In this document: positions 13,963-28,000 of the stretch, piece after piece
Layout of the letters: each line of letters starts with the position of its first letter
Position numbering within the stretch: position 1 is the first letter of the stretch
From: Leucocoprinus leucothites
Taxonomy: Eukaryota > Basidiomycota > Agaricomycetes > Agaricales > Agaricaceae
Reading direction: 5' to 3'
Assembly (NCBI GenBank): GCA_013368445.1
Contig: JAACJO010000006.1
Location: 2,108,001-2,172,000 of the forward strand
Length of the DNA: 64,000 nt
Program-made: the position numbers and the translations under genes
The notes under the pieces: model-generated
What the model was told of the DNA's origin: nothing
What the model saw: the letters and a program-made list of their open reading frames with translations, nothing else
Database searches by the model: none

Positions 13963-15008
13963 CTATGTCTCATTCTCTTCTTTAACCTGATCAACCTCTT
14001 TCAACCGGTTATCAATATCTTCTTCCGTCTTTACCTTCTTCTGCTTCAAGTATTCTTTCAATACACAATTCTCCCCCGAACCTCGCTTTTTACATCCCCT
14101 ACAAGCACGCCCATGCTGGATCATCAGGACATGGAGCCCATATTTTAGGTTGGCGGGTATGCGGATGTCAAGATGAGCTTGTGCGAGAACTCGATCGGTC
14201 TTGGGTGGTATCCATCCCAGCAGACGGCTCAAGCGGTATATGTGCGTGTCAACGGCAAATGAATCTCTCCCGAGGCAGAAAAGCAGGACGCAAGAGGCCG
14301 TCTTCGGCCCAACACCGTCGTATGACAGGAGCTCCTCCATTATTTCTTCGTTCGTTGGCGGAATGGGGGGTGGTTCCGCGATCGATCGGTGTTCTCCTGC
14401 GAGATGCTGGAGAGAGTAAATTCCGTGCCGTTCTTTGACTGCCCGTAAAAGACCCTGGATCATGTCAGCCTTCTTGTTCGCGAGACCACCTGTCCTGATT
14501 GCATCTACCACCTCCTCCTTCCGGGCGTTTGCTATCGCCTCAAAATTGTTCCTACCAAATGCTTCGTCCAAGCCGTTTTTAGCTCTGGTACAATTCTTCC
14601 CCGACGTATTTTGAGAAAGAATCGTACCGACCACGGCTTCAATCACGTTGGGAACGCTGCCGCATGTCTGAGCAGAATTACTCGTCACCTGAGGAGGCCG
14701 CCTCATAACAGGCGCATCTGGCCGATGAGCGGAGTTTAATAGCTCGTGTACCTCTAGCGCCTCAGCGGGAGTGGGGTGAGGATAGTCGGGAACGGTGAAC
14801 TATTGGTGAAAGAAGCCTGCAATTTTTGCTTCTTGCTACGCTGAGGTGATTTTTCCACGGAAGATAAGGATTCTCGTGGTGATGATGAAATGATCGGTGA
14901 AGGCGACCGCCTTCGCTTCAGGCCTAGAGGGCTTGCCATTGACCTAGTAGGAATCTCAACGATGCCAGAACGTCGGTTGTGACTTCTCGTGTTTGAGCGC
15001 AAGATCAT
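13963..15008 (-). CDS. endonuclease III-like DNA glycosylase (HhH-GPD), one frameshift
   Basis: Base-excision-repair glycosylase/AP lyase family. The C-terminal frame (from about 14790 down to 13963) holds the whole catalytic domain: TILSQNTSGKN at its start, the helix-hairpin-helix YDGVGPKTAS with the lysine that attacks the base in the family, and AVDTHIYRLSRLLGW with the catalytic aspartate. A C-rich tail (ACRGC...ENC) lies where many members carry a 4Fe-4S loop, but the spacing is not canonical, so cluster binding is uncertain. The basic N-terminus (RRRSPSP, RSKKQK) lies in another frame starting at ATG 15008. The two frames join near 14788-14790, a GGG run on the plus strand, where one missing base would give continuous SSPFP-DYPHPTP. 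The locus is 1046 bases, one short of a multiple of three. A 59-base intron with a weak donor is a less likely explanation. The protein is probably nuclear, judged only from its basic tail. Confidence 0.78.
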
Positions 15009-18000
15009 ACCGCCCAAGTATGATGACAATGATGATAACCAATGAGGTATGATGCCACCTCGAGAATGATAAAGTGCAGATGAGCAACAAGTCCAAAAAG
15101 AGATTCTGCTGTGTGTAATGTACACCGAGACAGCGAGGTAGAGTTACTAAGTTGTCACAGAATCCGTGACCCGTCCTACGTCACCTTTCTCGGCTCGGAA
15201 CAAACCTCGGACAACTTAACCTCCGACGGTCAACAGCACTGAGAGGACTGTTCTCAATAGACGACAAAGCTCACGTTGGGCGCAGGACTTACGCAGCCAA
15301 TATATTCAAGCATTTCATTTCATCTACCCATAACTCCTATGCGAAAATGAACTCTTCAACGGAACTTGGTACGACTCATCTGTTGTCAAGGCCTTCATTC
15401 TTACGACACGTACTTGGTGCTGTTAAACGATTATGATGTCATATCAAATTGCTCAGCTACTGACGTCAAGGCGCACAGCACGGTGAATATGTTGGCGCTC
15501 AATCAACGATAAATGATGTTCGGGAGAGGCATTAGACATCGGCGAATGGGCACAGGGCTCACGGTGTCTAATCAATTTCCGGGATTTACGCCCGTCTTCC
15601 CCACATTCCCCTTCTATCAGGAATCACCGGGCCTGGTACATTGAATACGACACTATGCCCTGGACCATTGCAGTGCTCTTTGGGGATTTCCGGCGTGAAC
15701 AACCACCACTTTCCGAATCTTAGTGCTCATTTCGCGCCGCACTTGACATAGCTCTCCACACGCACATTGTGTGGCCGAAATCACTGTATTCAATTGCTAC
15801 TGGGACATGACCAGACCCGACTAAACACGAAATGGTCTGCCCGTGGCAACGTCCCTCCCCTGAATATGACCGGGTCAGCCGATGCAGCATTCGGCTCGAG
15901 TCTATTCGTGGTTTTAAACACCGTCCACTGCCACGCTTGCGCTCGGGAGTTACATCCGAATCTCGCCTCAAGGCTTTTATTACGTCTAAAATATATTCGC
16001 TCTCCATTCCACGGGTTTCCAGGAAACTCAAGAAACTGAGACAAGCCGCAACATGGTTCAAGGTCTGGAATAAATTTATCTGCATTTTAGACTGGTCATT
16101 CTCCGGATCTTATGACATTATTTTGCAGAAGTCGTCAATCTGTCGTGCTGAGCTGTAGAATGATCGCTATTCATACGTAGTACTAGGTGCTTATCATTCC
16201 TCGAACTCTTCCGCCTTCTCACTACAAGCTTAATCACAGGTTGATCACTAGGCTGTTCTTGTAAGGCGCATGCTGATATCTAAGAAGCACAAGTGAACGG
16301 ACAATCCTTTGTGGCCTTGGACTCATCCATCATGTCTTCGAATATTCCTAGGAAGGTGATTCCTTAGATATCCGCGGATTTTCATTGTCTATGGACCGGG
16401 CTTCTTCAGAGCCCAAATATACGGATGTCAATTGCACTTTAGAGAATGATCGCATAGTTAGAAAACGGGAAAAGCTTACATTTCTCTTTGATACTACCTC
16501 AGCAGTCAAGTATACCCCGAACAATGGGGTAGATGGCCTCCATTAAGCTTCTGCGCCATTTCCCAAGAGTATATCGCCACCCAACAACCATTTGACAAGA
16601 TGACTCAGTATCGTGCCACTAATCGTTAACTCTAGATGAGCGAAGCCTCTGGCTCGACGAACCTCCTTGATTAATTGACAGCACAAAGCAACTGCCAAAT
16701 CCGGTCATGAGATAGCCTTTTTAATCCTTATCGGCTTGTTTGCCTGTGACTCGCACAATGAGCGTTTGAACGGCGATCCCAAATCCATCCTTTCGACTCC
16801 AAGCCGCAAGATTTCACCCTTGCTAAGCATACATATGACATCCCACATCCACATCATGTCAGAATCCCACAGTGGAGGCTCGCGAGACGGGGCGCCGAAG
16901 CCTCGGGGTGATCCATTGATGTGACACTCACGACTGGGGCACTCTATTTCCCCTGCTTTCTTAGTCAAATTTCCTGAATAGGCGTTCGAGATTGCGCGTG
17001 TATTTGAGTCATACCTTTCACGATATATACTCACTCCCGCGATGGGTCCGTGAGTGCTTCAGTGAGACAATGTTCTAAACGCCGCTCTGTGCGTCTTCTG
17101 TCATTTAAGAACCATGCACCTTGCGTCGGAAACAAGATCCAAAGCTAAGGCACGAAACGAAGCGAACCTTGTGACAATAACTCACGGACACAGTTTTGTG
17201 CATCCTTCCTTCGTGTATTTATGTCCAAGACAGATATACCTGATGTGCGACTCCGAAAAAGTCAAGGATCCAGTTCCATTGTCCACCTTACTCAAACACA
17301 CATCAATATCATGCTTGTCCTGTGGCACAAGTTGGGCCGTGATATGGCTCAAGAATGGACCTAGGGAAGCCATGATTAGCGAAAGGGAGACGGCATGCCT
17401 AGTATGCGTCGAATCCAAGGGTAATTCAAGAAATAGAATACTTGGTGATCACATCTTCCCCGAGCATTTCCATGTTTCAAGATTCCCTGGGGATTCAATT
17501 GGCATCACTGACTCGACCATTGTGCCCCTTATAAAGGCAAACACTTTCTAGGGTAATGAATTCTTCCCTTCTTTAAGATAAAATCTTGGTCTCAACAGAC
17601 AGCCCGACATGTGGACTCAGGTGTCTCCGTGAACTATCGAACCTCCCTATCGCCCTGTCTGCTCCACGTCTTGTAACAGAAAACTTATCGGCATATATAT
17701 ACCTTGGTTTATTCCATTTTGTCTCTCCGCGAGTCATAGATCGCTACCTGAAAGGTGTGGATGAATGACAGCTTCTACTTTTAACGAACGTAGATGGTAT
17801 TCGAAGGGGTGGCTGCGATCGCAGCATGCCTAGTGGAGCCCACGGATTTACACGCTCCCTTGTGTGATTCTCGGCAACGCATTGTTGACTCGGACGAGTA
17901 CTCGCATTATACGCTGTTTTCTGGCGTCAGGAATATGATGACTGTAATCTTGATTCCTCTTGATCAAGTTGGGCAGGGTATCGTCCGCGTTCTCTGTCAA

Positions 18001-20283
18001 TGAGAGTGTATTGGAATCCTATGCGACTCGGTCGAATCTCCTACTGAGATAATTATATCATCTTTATCTCCTCATTGTTTGCCTAGTTCAGCAATTGATC
18101 CTGTCGTCTGACAATGTAAAAAGGAGACCGCCGCCGGCCACCTGATGGTCAGCTGGTATTATCACCGAAAGAACTCCCTCGATAGTGAACAAAGCATGAA
18201 TGTACTATCGTCCCTCCTCTATCGAATTGCACTTGGTTTGGAGAGTATATTCACCTTAGCTACTACTACGTCATTGACGCACGGAATGCGGTAACTCGGA
18301 TGTATCATTGTTTGCCTGGCCGCATCTCCATATATATCCACCATGCGGCGTCAATCCATCAGCGCTTCAACCCGTGGCTCGTCGGGAATTTCCAAAGCCG
18401 GGTAAGAATTTTCCTGATTTAACCCACCCCTCGCACATATGGCATCAATACCCGTTCTCCATGACTGATTACCAGATTATTGGCCCAGTGCTAAAAGTCC
18501 GACTGGATCCGAAGAACGTACCACAATTCCTGAGCGATAGGTGAACTTTTGGCTCAGTTCGTTATTTCCCCCATTCAAGTGATAGGATGGAAGAAATCGC
18601 TCATTGTTCGCCCCATCGAATGTTTTTGCACCCGAAAAATCACCTCGATATGTAGACAGTCAAGCTTCGAGGTTAGCATCCGAAGCTTTTACACTTTGAT
18701 TTATTTGAACTGATATAACGTATGAGCCCATGACCCCATTGTCCTGGAAAAAACCTCGCATTCCAATACTTGGTTTACCTTCCCTACATGAAGGACCAAA
18801 TCACGCAATATTTGCAGGTCTTTTACTTTCTTTTGCTCTTTCTTTTTGGAAGAAAACGATTTGAATTCACTGGATCTTAGGATTGATATATCTAAGTTTG
18901 CTTTTTAGAAAGGGAGTTCTACCATCTCACTAATACATACCAGCTATCGTGTTTCCTAGTTAGTCCTTTCGAAAACAACCAAAGAAAGGGACAGGTGAGC
19001 ATAACGTAGACTTGGATCCTGGGCGATGGGCAAAGGATCTTTGAGGTTTGATGGTGATGCAGGTTCAGACCGAACCGAACCTAGGGAATCACTCCGGGGA
19101 ATACCTAAAATAGTAAGTGGGTCAAGTTACCGTACACGAGTGACGTTCCTCTGGTCTCCTCAGGCCTCACACATTCAGGACTGACTCCCCACTGGCAATC
19201 TCGCATCATCTTGTTGCTTGGACCATTCTTTCCAACCTCATGTTCGGAAATATATTGTATTGAGAGCAGGGCAAATGGTTTTACTTGGTAGAATTGACCC
19301 CGCCCCTCATAATGTCTCATTCATACCTACCTATGTCGAATTCCGCTGCAACTATGTCCAGGAAGCGGAAAGGGAGATAGAATTGAAACACGATCGGTGC
19401 AAGGATGATAAGCTCAGAAAGCGGGCAACGCTTGGGGGTGTAATCCTGAGCTTACCTTACTTTGGGTCCACCTCTCCTTTTTGGGAAATGGTATCTGAGC
19501 TGAACCTGCACGTGATTTACTGAACTTGACATGGGCATTCCTCACCGTCGAGAGCTGCGCTCCGCTCATCGTCAATCATAGCGAGGCTGAGTCGATCATT
19601 AAATGATCCAAGATGCCCGAGAGTACTTATGTCTAGTTATTTGTCAATTGCGGGAAGACAGAGGCAGTGGCAGTGGCTCATTGTAATCGGGGAACTCGGA
19701 GTGGCATTAACATCGACGAAGGTGTTGCAGCGTCTGTCCGCGGGGAGAGGAGGAAATTGGCCAAAAATTCGAGAAGGGCCAGAGTTTCGTGGATGTCGGG
19801 CGGGAGGCGGAGTCCCATAGTCAGCGAAGACTGTGGCTCAACTCGTACTGACGAACCAGCTTATGGTCGGACCAGGCAGCCGGCGTTGTGTGGGAAATTA
19901 AAATTAAATCAGAGATCGAGTATCTAGAAGCGATCTGGTTAAGACAATAACAGCATTTCCCTCCATTGCAGTGCCAAACATCTGGTTGCTCTAAGAATCT
20001 CGTCCCCAACCTATATCGGGATGATGGACCCTCGAAGATCTGTTTTTGGACTTGCAATGAAGCATACCGTTCACTGAACCAGCTGAACCTTGAGATGACC
20101 CTTTACGACATTAGGGCTCGTGCCCTTCGGCGGAACCATTTCTGGCACAGTATCTCGCCAGAAGTATAAAACTCTCCGGTGCTATTGTTTGGATATCCTG
20201 TGGCCCCGCTCGTGCAATTGTTCTCCCTGAACCGCCAGAGACAAAGAAAACCAATCGCATCCTCGTTCTGCGATACCCACGAT
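15009..20283. other. gene-poor region, nothing recognised
   Basis: No frame with recognisable content. The longest, 145 codons at 17114-17551 (plus), contains scattered cysteines (CLSCG, CLVCVE) but no repeat of a zinc-binding spacing and no splice partners, so I do not call it. No RNA genes or terminal repeats were seen. Confidence 0.45.
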
Positions 20284-20424
20284 TCTTTCTCTCTTTCTAC
20301 TCCTTGCGCGCAGGAGCTCCCGTCCCATTCTCTTCCCGCCTCCCTTTGCTATTCCCTCAACGTTCACGAAACGACCTCGCAATCCTCTTTGTTCGCATAC
20401 CCTTGCCTTTACGATAGAACAATC
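20284..20424 (+). promoter_or_regulatory. pyrimidine-rich leader before the HMG-box gene
   Basis: A CT-rich stretch runs from the end of a short non-coding segment to the ATG at 20425. Such tracts are common just upstream of the start in basidiomycete genes and often mark the transcription start zone. No canonical TATA box is convincing. Confidence 0.4.
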
Positions 20425-22069
20425 ATGCCCGCTCTGCGCACTCGCGATACCCAACCACGATGTGAGTGACGCCTATATCTAATCAGCCTATCCGCTCCCG
20501 AATAGTGATACTAACCTGATTTTGTTTAGCACTCGAAGTGACGACCGACGCCCCACAGCCCCCGACACTAGCCATTATATCCCCCACGCCCCGTGCATTC
20601 ACTTTCCCTTCATCGCATAACCTTGCGGACAGTCCTTACTCCTCGCCGTCGCATTCTCCCTTCGAACCTGATCAGCTCGACCTCCGTTCGCTCACTTCCC
20701 AATGTACATTAGCCCCTCACCTGACGACAAGCCCAACCCAATTCCAACGCACTCTCTCCCCAGTTTTATCAATTCCTGAGCCATCAACATCTCCTTCACC
20801 CCGCCCTTCTCAGACACATCAAAGACGCAAGTCGTCAACGTGCAGCATCAGTGGTGATGAAGAACGCCGTCCACGTAAAGGCGATTCTGATTACATCAAG
20901 CGACCGGAGAATGCCTTCATCCTCTTCCGCCGTAAATGCTGCGAAGACAGGCAGGCTGCCGCCAACGACGACAACCTTGACGGCCCCGCCAAGAAGCAGA
21001 GGCAGGCAGATCTCTCAAAGACGATCAGTCAGCAATGGAAGTCCCTCTCTCCCGAGGAGCGGAAGGTGTGGGAGGACAAGGCGAAGGAGCGAAAGAAGGA
21101 GCACGAGGCAATGTACCCCAACTACGTATATCGCCCACAGCGTTCCAAGGATAAGGCGAAGGGGAAGAAGGTTGGGAAGAATCTTATGAGCGATGAGACA
21201 GCCCCCGAGAACGTTGCCTTCGTTCTTCCTGTGCCATCTCAGCGCCACGGCCGTTCCGCATCGGCACCTACGCCGCCACCGTATCAATCCATTCTTCTCC
21301 CCAATGTCTACCAGATGACTCCCTCGTGCCCAACATCCCCTTCATTACTCCCGATGATTAATCGGCACGCGTCACAGACTGGGCAGCCTCAGGATTGCGT
21401 CAACAACTTTGACTTCCTTCCTCACGAAAACTTTATGCCACCGCCACCATTTGGCGAGACGAACTTCGAAGCTAGCCTTCAGGTGGGTACACATCTTATG
21501 CATGGTTGAATTCTTTACTCACTTCGCCTCCGCAGTCGTCCGAATTCCTCCGAAACATCTTCGCCATGCCTAATCTGACATCAGCCTCTCAAAAGAACGA
21601 TCTGGCTCTCGCCACCTCACAAGAGTTCCTGCCTTCGATCTCTCCCGCATCATCTGTCGGATCCTCTGGTCCTTCATCTCCCGTGTCTAGTCCTTATACC
21701 CCTCTCAATGGGATTGCCAACCAATCTTTCACCCAACAACTCGCGGGCATCGACATGCCTATACCCGAACCGCGACAGGGTGAGCTTGACATGCCCACCG
21801 ACATGCATACCCAACAGGACCTCTCTTACACGTGGGATGCCAACTCCATCTGGCCCACTGGTTCCGAAATGCTGCTCGGCGACGACTTTGACTTGAACGC
21901 CATCCCCGCTATCGAGCTCGGGAGCGGCAAGTTCACTGATCAATATGCCGAACCTGCATCAGCCCTTCAATTCGGGCAGGATTTCGCTCATGCACTGGAA
22001 GGACGCGAGTACTCACAGGAACACATGATCAGCTTCGACGAGATGATGGCCCCCGGACATAGGTATTGA
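20425..22069 (+). CDS. HMG-box transcription factor (MATA_HMG type)
   Basis: Three exons: 20425-20461, 20530-21482 and 21536-22069, summing to 1524 bases (507 residues). Donors are GTGAGT and GTGGGT; acceptors TTTAG and CGCAG. The HMG box spans about residues 133-215: it starts YIKRPENAFILFRRK, carries QADLSKTISQQWKSL and ends in a basic KDKAKGKK stretch likely to act as a nuclear localisation signal. The flanks are long Ser/Pro-rich disordered segments, and the C-terminal 180 residues are acidic and aromatic-containing, a plausible activation domain. In the family the box bends DNA by minor-groove binding. Basidiomycete relatives regulate mating, pheromone response or fruiting, but I cannot assign this one. 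It stands alone in a gene-poor area. The gene is intact and I am confident of the structure. Confidence 0.93.
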
Positions 22070-25000
22070 GCCAACGGCGCTGTGCGTCTTTGGATTTGCC
22101 GACTGTTTTTTATGATCATTATTTGTGCCCTTTGTAAGTATAGCTGTATTCCTTACGCACCGTTGGTTGCTCTACCGTCCGCCTTCGTCTTTGCCGGATC
22201 GTCGAAGCTGCCTGTGTACGTGCCACCCTCATTTGTTCTTGCTTTCGCCCAAAAGGCATGTACGATATTTTATGTTTACTTACGACTGGAGGTCGGTTTT
22301 TCGAGTGTACTGGATACCATCGAAGACCGCTCCTCTGATGCGTCTCGATGACCATCCCTTGTATTCACATTACACCCTCCACTCCCAGCGCGCAATGGTT
22401 TCATTTCACTTTGTCTTGGTTAGCCACTTTCTTTTCATTGGACCATTATTATTCATTTGAACGTTCACCCTCCCGATACCCCTCCTGCATCCCACATCCG
22501 TTATCTATTGTTGTTTGGCTCTTGGTGGCTTGTCGTGTCCGTATATTCTTCACTTATTCCATATAAGCTTTGTACATCTGCTTCGTAGTGAATTGTTATC
22601 CGACATTGCATCTATCCACCTATACCGATCAGTGAAAGACAATAAGAAATGGCCGAGGCGAAGGAACTTACCATATAGGCTCCAGAAATTCGACGAAGAA
22701 CTGGAAATAGAGCGGATACCCGATAACGGGGCATGGCTTCGATACAATATGATGAGGGCCGGAGCGAGCAACACCCAAATCGTTACCTTAGTCCTCTTTC
22801 ACATTTCCATATTAAGCAATCGAGAGAACCTCACCTGGGAACGTGTGATGGCCTTGGTCTACCCACACTTTTGTTTTGCCCGACTGCCTTTCCCATGTTC
22901 CACGAGGTCCTCTCGTTAGAGTACAAGGTCATGACTCGAGTCATGATCCCAGGCCCGCGGGTGATGACGAGGCATGCCAGACTAGCCCTTATCATATCAG
23001 AGAGATTTCATGTTCTAGACGAGATGAATCAAGAGTCAATTAGTCGCATGGGTTTCTCAATGAAATTAAACAGGGTCAACGGAGGTGACACCATGAAGTA
23101 TCTGATGCATGGGGCGAAGGGTTTGCGTACCAATATTCTCAGAAGCCTTTGCCAAAATAACACGCGGCTTTACAAAGGGCGGATACCGTATTGAACGTGG
23201 CAATCGAACCAACGAGGCAAACCGGGGCAGCGGGTGGTGGCAAGAGATTATTCCATGGGCAATAAAGAATTATGCGGAGCTGAGGGGCAGCCAAGCGGAT
23301 CAATTTCTGGAGTAGCGGAAGGAGATGGTTGAGTATCACGGTGAAAAGAATTGAGGGCTCGAGCGTTATGATAAGAATGTATTGAGGAGACTAAGTCGGA
23401 TAAGGAAGTTAGTAATGAGTAGTGTGAGGTAGATAGGACGAATCACCTCTACAAAACTACATGCAGAAATGCTAGAACTTCTAAGGTAGTAGAGCGTAAG
23501 GTCGCGAAAGGTGAGAGAGTATATGTGCTCACATGATATGAGACGATAGGGTGCGAAATGACTCGATCACAGAGCCAGCACCGTTTCAAGCTCAGTAAAG
23601 GACGGGGATGTCATAGGAGCAGAAACTGGGAGCTCCATCGTCCGTAGGGAGAGACTATAGGCTCTTATAGCTGAGAATCGTTGATTACCATGCGTTAACA
23701 AGGTGTTTGATGGCACTCACCAGGTCAGTGATAGGAAAATAGGGATGTAGGTGCAAGTCCAACGGACCTGACTATGTGACTGCGCTCACGCAAACGAGTA
23801 TCGTATGCCTTAAACCTTCTTTGCTTGCCATCCACCATTAGGTTTCCCGATCAGATGAAAAGGGAGAAGGAAAGCAAGGACCTCTCGTAGGTAACGCGAC
23901 TACCTGAGGGCATGAGTACTTATCGATGAAGGAGAGCTGGTTTCCCTTGTCAGCGAACGCCGTGTAGTTGTGACATAGAACTGGTAACGCGTGAAAGTCG
24001 AGCACGCGACGCCACAGTCCGAGTTAAGGAATTGACAAGTACGAAAGTGTTGATATCGCCATTTCCGCCAGAGGGGTGAAAGGTGGGCCTTTTTCAACTC
24101 TTCGAAGTGTTTTGAACAGAAATTCCGTTAATTTGAGCGGGTCAGCCAAAACGCGTCCTCAGTTGACGCGTCGGGGCTGCTTTTGAGAGTCACAGAAACG
24201 AAAAAAATCGAGAATCAGAAAAAGGACTCGCTTGAGAGAGAACATAGTTGAGTTGGGCTGGTTTGAAGGGAGAAAGAGAGAATATAAAGTCGTCGACGTG
24301 GATGGAGGCTGGATGGAGGTCACCAAGGAAACCTTTTGGAAAAGATGAAAGGGTGATCAAATTATTGATCAAGCGCTCTCATGTCACGTGCATGATCCAA
24401 TCAGAATCTCTGGTTCACTAAACTACAGTAATAGACCGTTCTGGCGTATGCCAAATTAGTGTAAAGGTCACTGCGGCTTCATGACACCCAGAAAGTTCAC
24501 AAGAAAAATATAATATCTAGAATAGCATGTTAACTAACGACTACAATAGTTTCTAAAGGAATATCTCTGGTGATCGTGTGTCAGGACTGCAAACCGTCGA
24601 CAAGTGCTTTTTGGAACATTTCGAGTCACTTGGACAGCGTGACCCATGTTGCTGTCACAATGTACAGTAACTGGACATTGTAACAATCACTGATGGTGTC
24701 TTATTCCATAACTAGTCTTTAATGGATAGCTGTTGTCACGCTCTGTCACGGTCCGCCATTGAGACATTCTCTGAACCCGAAGTATTGTCTTGGGCAATGC
24801 AATTCATGTTCAATAAGCACCAAATTTTGTTTGTGCACTGTTTTATTATGTATGCACGTTTTATAATCAAGACCTTGCTCCTAAGTCAGGCAGCAGATGA
24901 GAAAACGTTCAATCTTAAATTCAAGAGCTTTGGAAAAACGTACAAAAACCTCTACACCGCCTCTAACGGGGGCGGATATACTTTAAATAATACTCTTACA

Positions 25001-28000
25001 TGTCCATCTACCATACATACATTGTATTTAGCAAAAGACTTGGTGTAATTCCATACAGGGGACGTAGAAATCTGCGTTGTACAAGAGAGTGATGGTGTAC
25101 GCGTGACCGGTCTATTACTGTAGTCGCTTGGCGCCAGGCAATCAAATTAATAAGCGCTAGCCACTCCCGAAAGGACACCCATATAGCAAAGGCTACAGGG
25201 CACAAAACCGGTAAATCCTTGGTTGCTTATACACAAGCCTCCAATACACTCATACTGACATCGTTTTAATAGCCTACAGTAACGGTGGCTGAGTGTGCCG
25301 TGACTCGCGAACTCGTAATCCTGTTAGCGCTTAGCTACCCATCGACTAGATACTTATGAGCAACCTGGGCTCCCAGAAAAGGAAGTGAAGGCTCTGAAGG
25401 ATAGATGAACACGCAAATACTCTACTGATGCATGATAATCAACCCGAAAGGCATTTCCTAGTCATAAATCCTGAATATTCCTGTGCGAGCTCGGAGTCCA
25501 CATCCGCCAGGGATAAGCCGAAGAAACCTAAACCTTTTCCTTGTAGGATCCACTCCACCCAGGTGGGTTTTGGGATGTCCTTGCTCTTGCGTTGTCAGGT
25601 TTATATCAGTTTCAATTCTCACAATGATATCAATAATATCCCACAGCGGGCGTGGCATCTCATAACTGTGATTTCTAAATTGCTCCCATCGTCTTGACAT
25701 TTATTGGCATTTGAGGTTCTTGGACTACTAACTGATTGGCGCTCGCAGGTATATATCATGAGGCCTCAATTGGAGACAGGTGAACACTGACTTCCACCTT
25801 CTACATCAATGGCTTGACTACGGGAAAGTATCTGTTCGCCTCTCTTGCTATCTGCGCTGGGATTCAAAACTTACCCCCTATCGGACTTTCCTGGTCGAGT
25901 TAGATCGTCAAGCTAAAAAGTCTGCCTGCCTGTATTTCAGTCTATCAGCTCCTCAGGTCTGGACGTGCGACGACTAGTAGTCGGCCCTATGAAGCGCGGA
26001 AATATTTGCTATATCCCTCCTGCTTGATTCCATGTCCCGATTGTCATTTCAGGCTCCACAGCATACTTTGTCCAACTGGTGGCGGTGTCCAGATTATGAG
26101 GGGATTTGGGCGCTTGTAGTCAAACTGGCCTCCTGAAAGCCTGCGTGGCCTGACGGCCCTATCCCAAGGTTTCATATATAAAGTATCATATGGCCATGCA
26201 TTGAGCAAGGCGGCTATTGCCGCTCTTGCAGAGGCTGTATTTTCGTTGCGTTATCAGCCTCTTCTCTCTCCCAAATCCCCACCTTTATCCCATTATGACA
26301 GAAATTCACTCAGGGATCGTGCTCCTCGCCCCTCGGTGACTCAATGCCATACTCAGTAAGTTGGTTGCTAGATGAATCGTGCCCCTGGAGCGGCAGGATG
26401 AAATCGGGTGCTCCGTTGACTTAATCTTTCTTGCCGTGGAATAGTGACTTCGGCATGCATTGGTGTCTGCACGAAATCTCTTGCTACCAACACTGATGCA
26501 TTTACCTCTGATACCCGTCTCTCTTTCAGTCCGTTTCACTCGCTCCATCAGTTCCCCGCCGCGCCTAGTACTAGTGCATGAGTTATGACCTTTTAGTCAA
26601 CCTCCTGATTTAATCGGGATCCCGATTCTGTAAGCGGCCTCGTACTATTCCTACTCCATTGTTATCAGGTGACAAGTTTCTCCCAAATAGATAGTCTATC
26701 CAAAGACTTCATCACGCTGGACTATTTTCTTATAGAAGAACGACTGCGGGTATCTAAGCAGCAGTCAGCGTGTTTCTTTCCCAAGTGGCGATGTCACCCC
26801 AACCGGAATATCATCGCCTTTGCGGCCGCATTGAACTTTCCTAACAGAGCCCTTCTTCTTAGCCGCAGCCACTGTGAATCTTTACTTATACCGTGATTTT
26901 GGGCGGCAGAACACTATTCATGCGATCATCCCCGAAACCCCCCATTATTACCATTCCTCAGTCAATGCTCGTCCTGTTCAAAGGACTGATAAGGTCTTAT
27001 ACTTCTCAACATCGACGCTCCACGAATGTATGCTGTCTTCTTAGATTCAAACTTCACAGCTTTGATCAAAAGGCTACTTTTAGGAAAGCCAAGTTAGAGA
27101 GCCCCACGCTCAACCAGTCATATTTCCGGAAAAGCTACGACGACCCGGTCTAGGCTTGAACGATCTTCGAGACCATGGGAACCAGAGCAGGTGAGATTGA
27201 TCTTCAATGCTCCCGGTATCAATACTCACCGGTCTTTGCACCTCAAAGGGCATTCTGAATCATTCTCCCAAGAGTCTCTCAATCTCCCGGAACTGCCACA
27301 TAAACGCACCAATGATGATCTTGGCGAACCCACAATGTGGCCAGCTTTTACAATGCCATGATGAGCGTGCACTGGGGAGACGACGGAGATAGTAAAGGAG
27401 TCATAAGCTTTTTAAATGGTTCAACTGCTCGCACCCGGCTCTGTTCATCTCCCAATCCTGCACCGAAATGTATAGGGGGTATTGAGCCCCCAGAAGGTCT
27501 CCGCCTGAACCGCTTTACGTGGAAATGGCCTTTAAGGGTGTCATCGATCATCAAGGTCTGCACATACTATGTTCCCGAGCCAGCCCGACAGGCATGCACG
27601 TTTTATATAAGGCCCATTAACGAATTGATATAGGTCACTGGGCGTTGGGGCGTGGCAAGTTTGATTGCCTCTGAACGCACGAGGATACTGGGAGTCAGTG
27701 GCAATAAATGACCTGCGGTCGCAAAGGATTCCGTTGTCGACTCTCTTCGCCTCCTGCCTTCTGTCTCTTTGGGGCCTTTGGATTTTTGAAACTCCACCTT
27801 TATCCCGGTGACACCCAATTTTATGCCACATAGCGTCTAGGCTACATCAACGTCACCATCGATCCACTGATGCTCGTCCCTTTTAAGGAGGGCTTCCATC
27901 GCCAGTCTCCTTTCCTAAAGACCTTGAAAGCTGTCACCTTATTTTAACTCGCAACCTCCTGGCAAGCGGACTTTGATAGCGGACGCAATATCCTAGAAGA

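Noticed and set aside
14780..14860. Intron explaining the glycosylase frame change (23, 40 or 59 bases)
   Set aside because: The 23-base version hits a stop, the 40-base version gives the wrong frame, and the 59-base version needs the weak donor GTGGAA and removes well-formed N-terminal sequence; a lost base is simpler.
17114..17551. 145-codon plus-strand frame with Cys pairs
   Set aside because: The CxxC-like pairs do not repeat with zinc-finger spacing and there is no supporting structure.
23460..24130. Possible rRNA or group I/II intron remnant
   Set aside because: Fragments such as taaggtag and gtaacgcg recall rRNA wording, but no conserved core, order or catalytic motif aligns; kept only as an unexplained structured segment.
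25280..25350. tRNA-like sequence on the minus strand
   Set aside because: A box and T-loop resemblance is partial and I could not pair an acceptor stem or place an anticodon loop.
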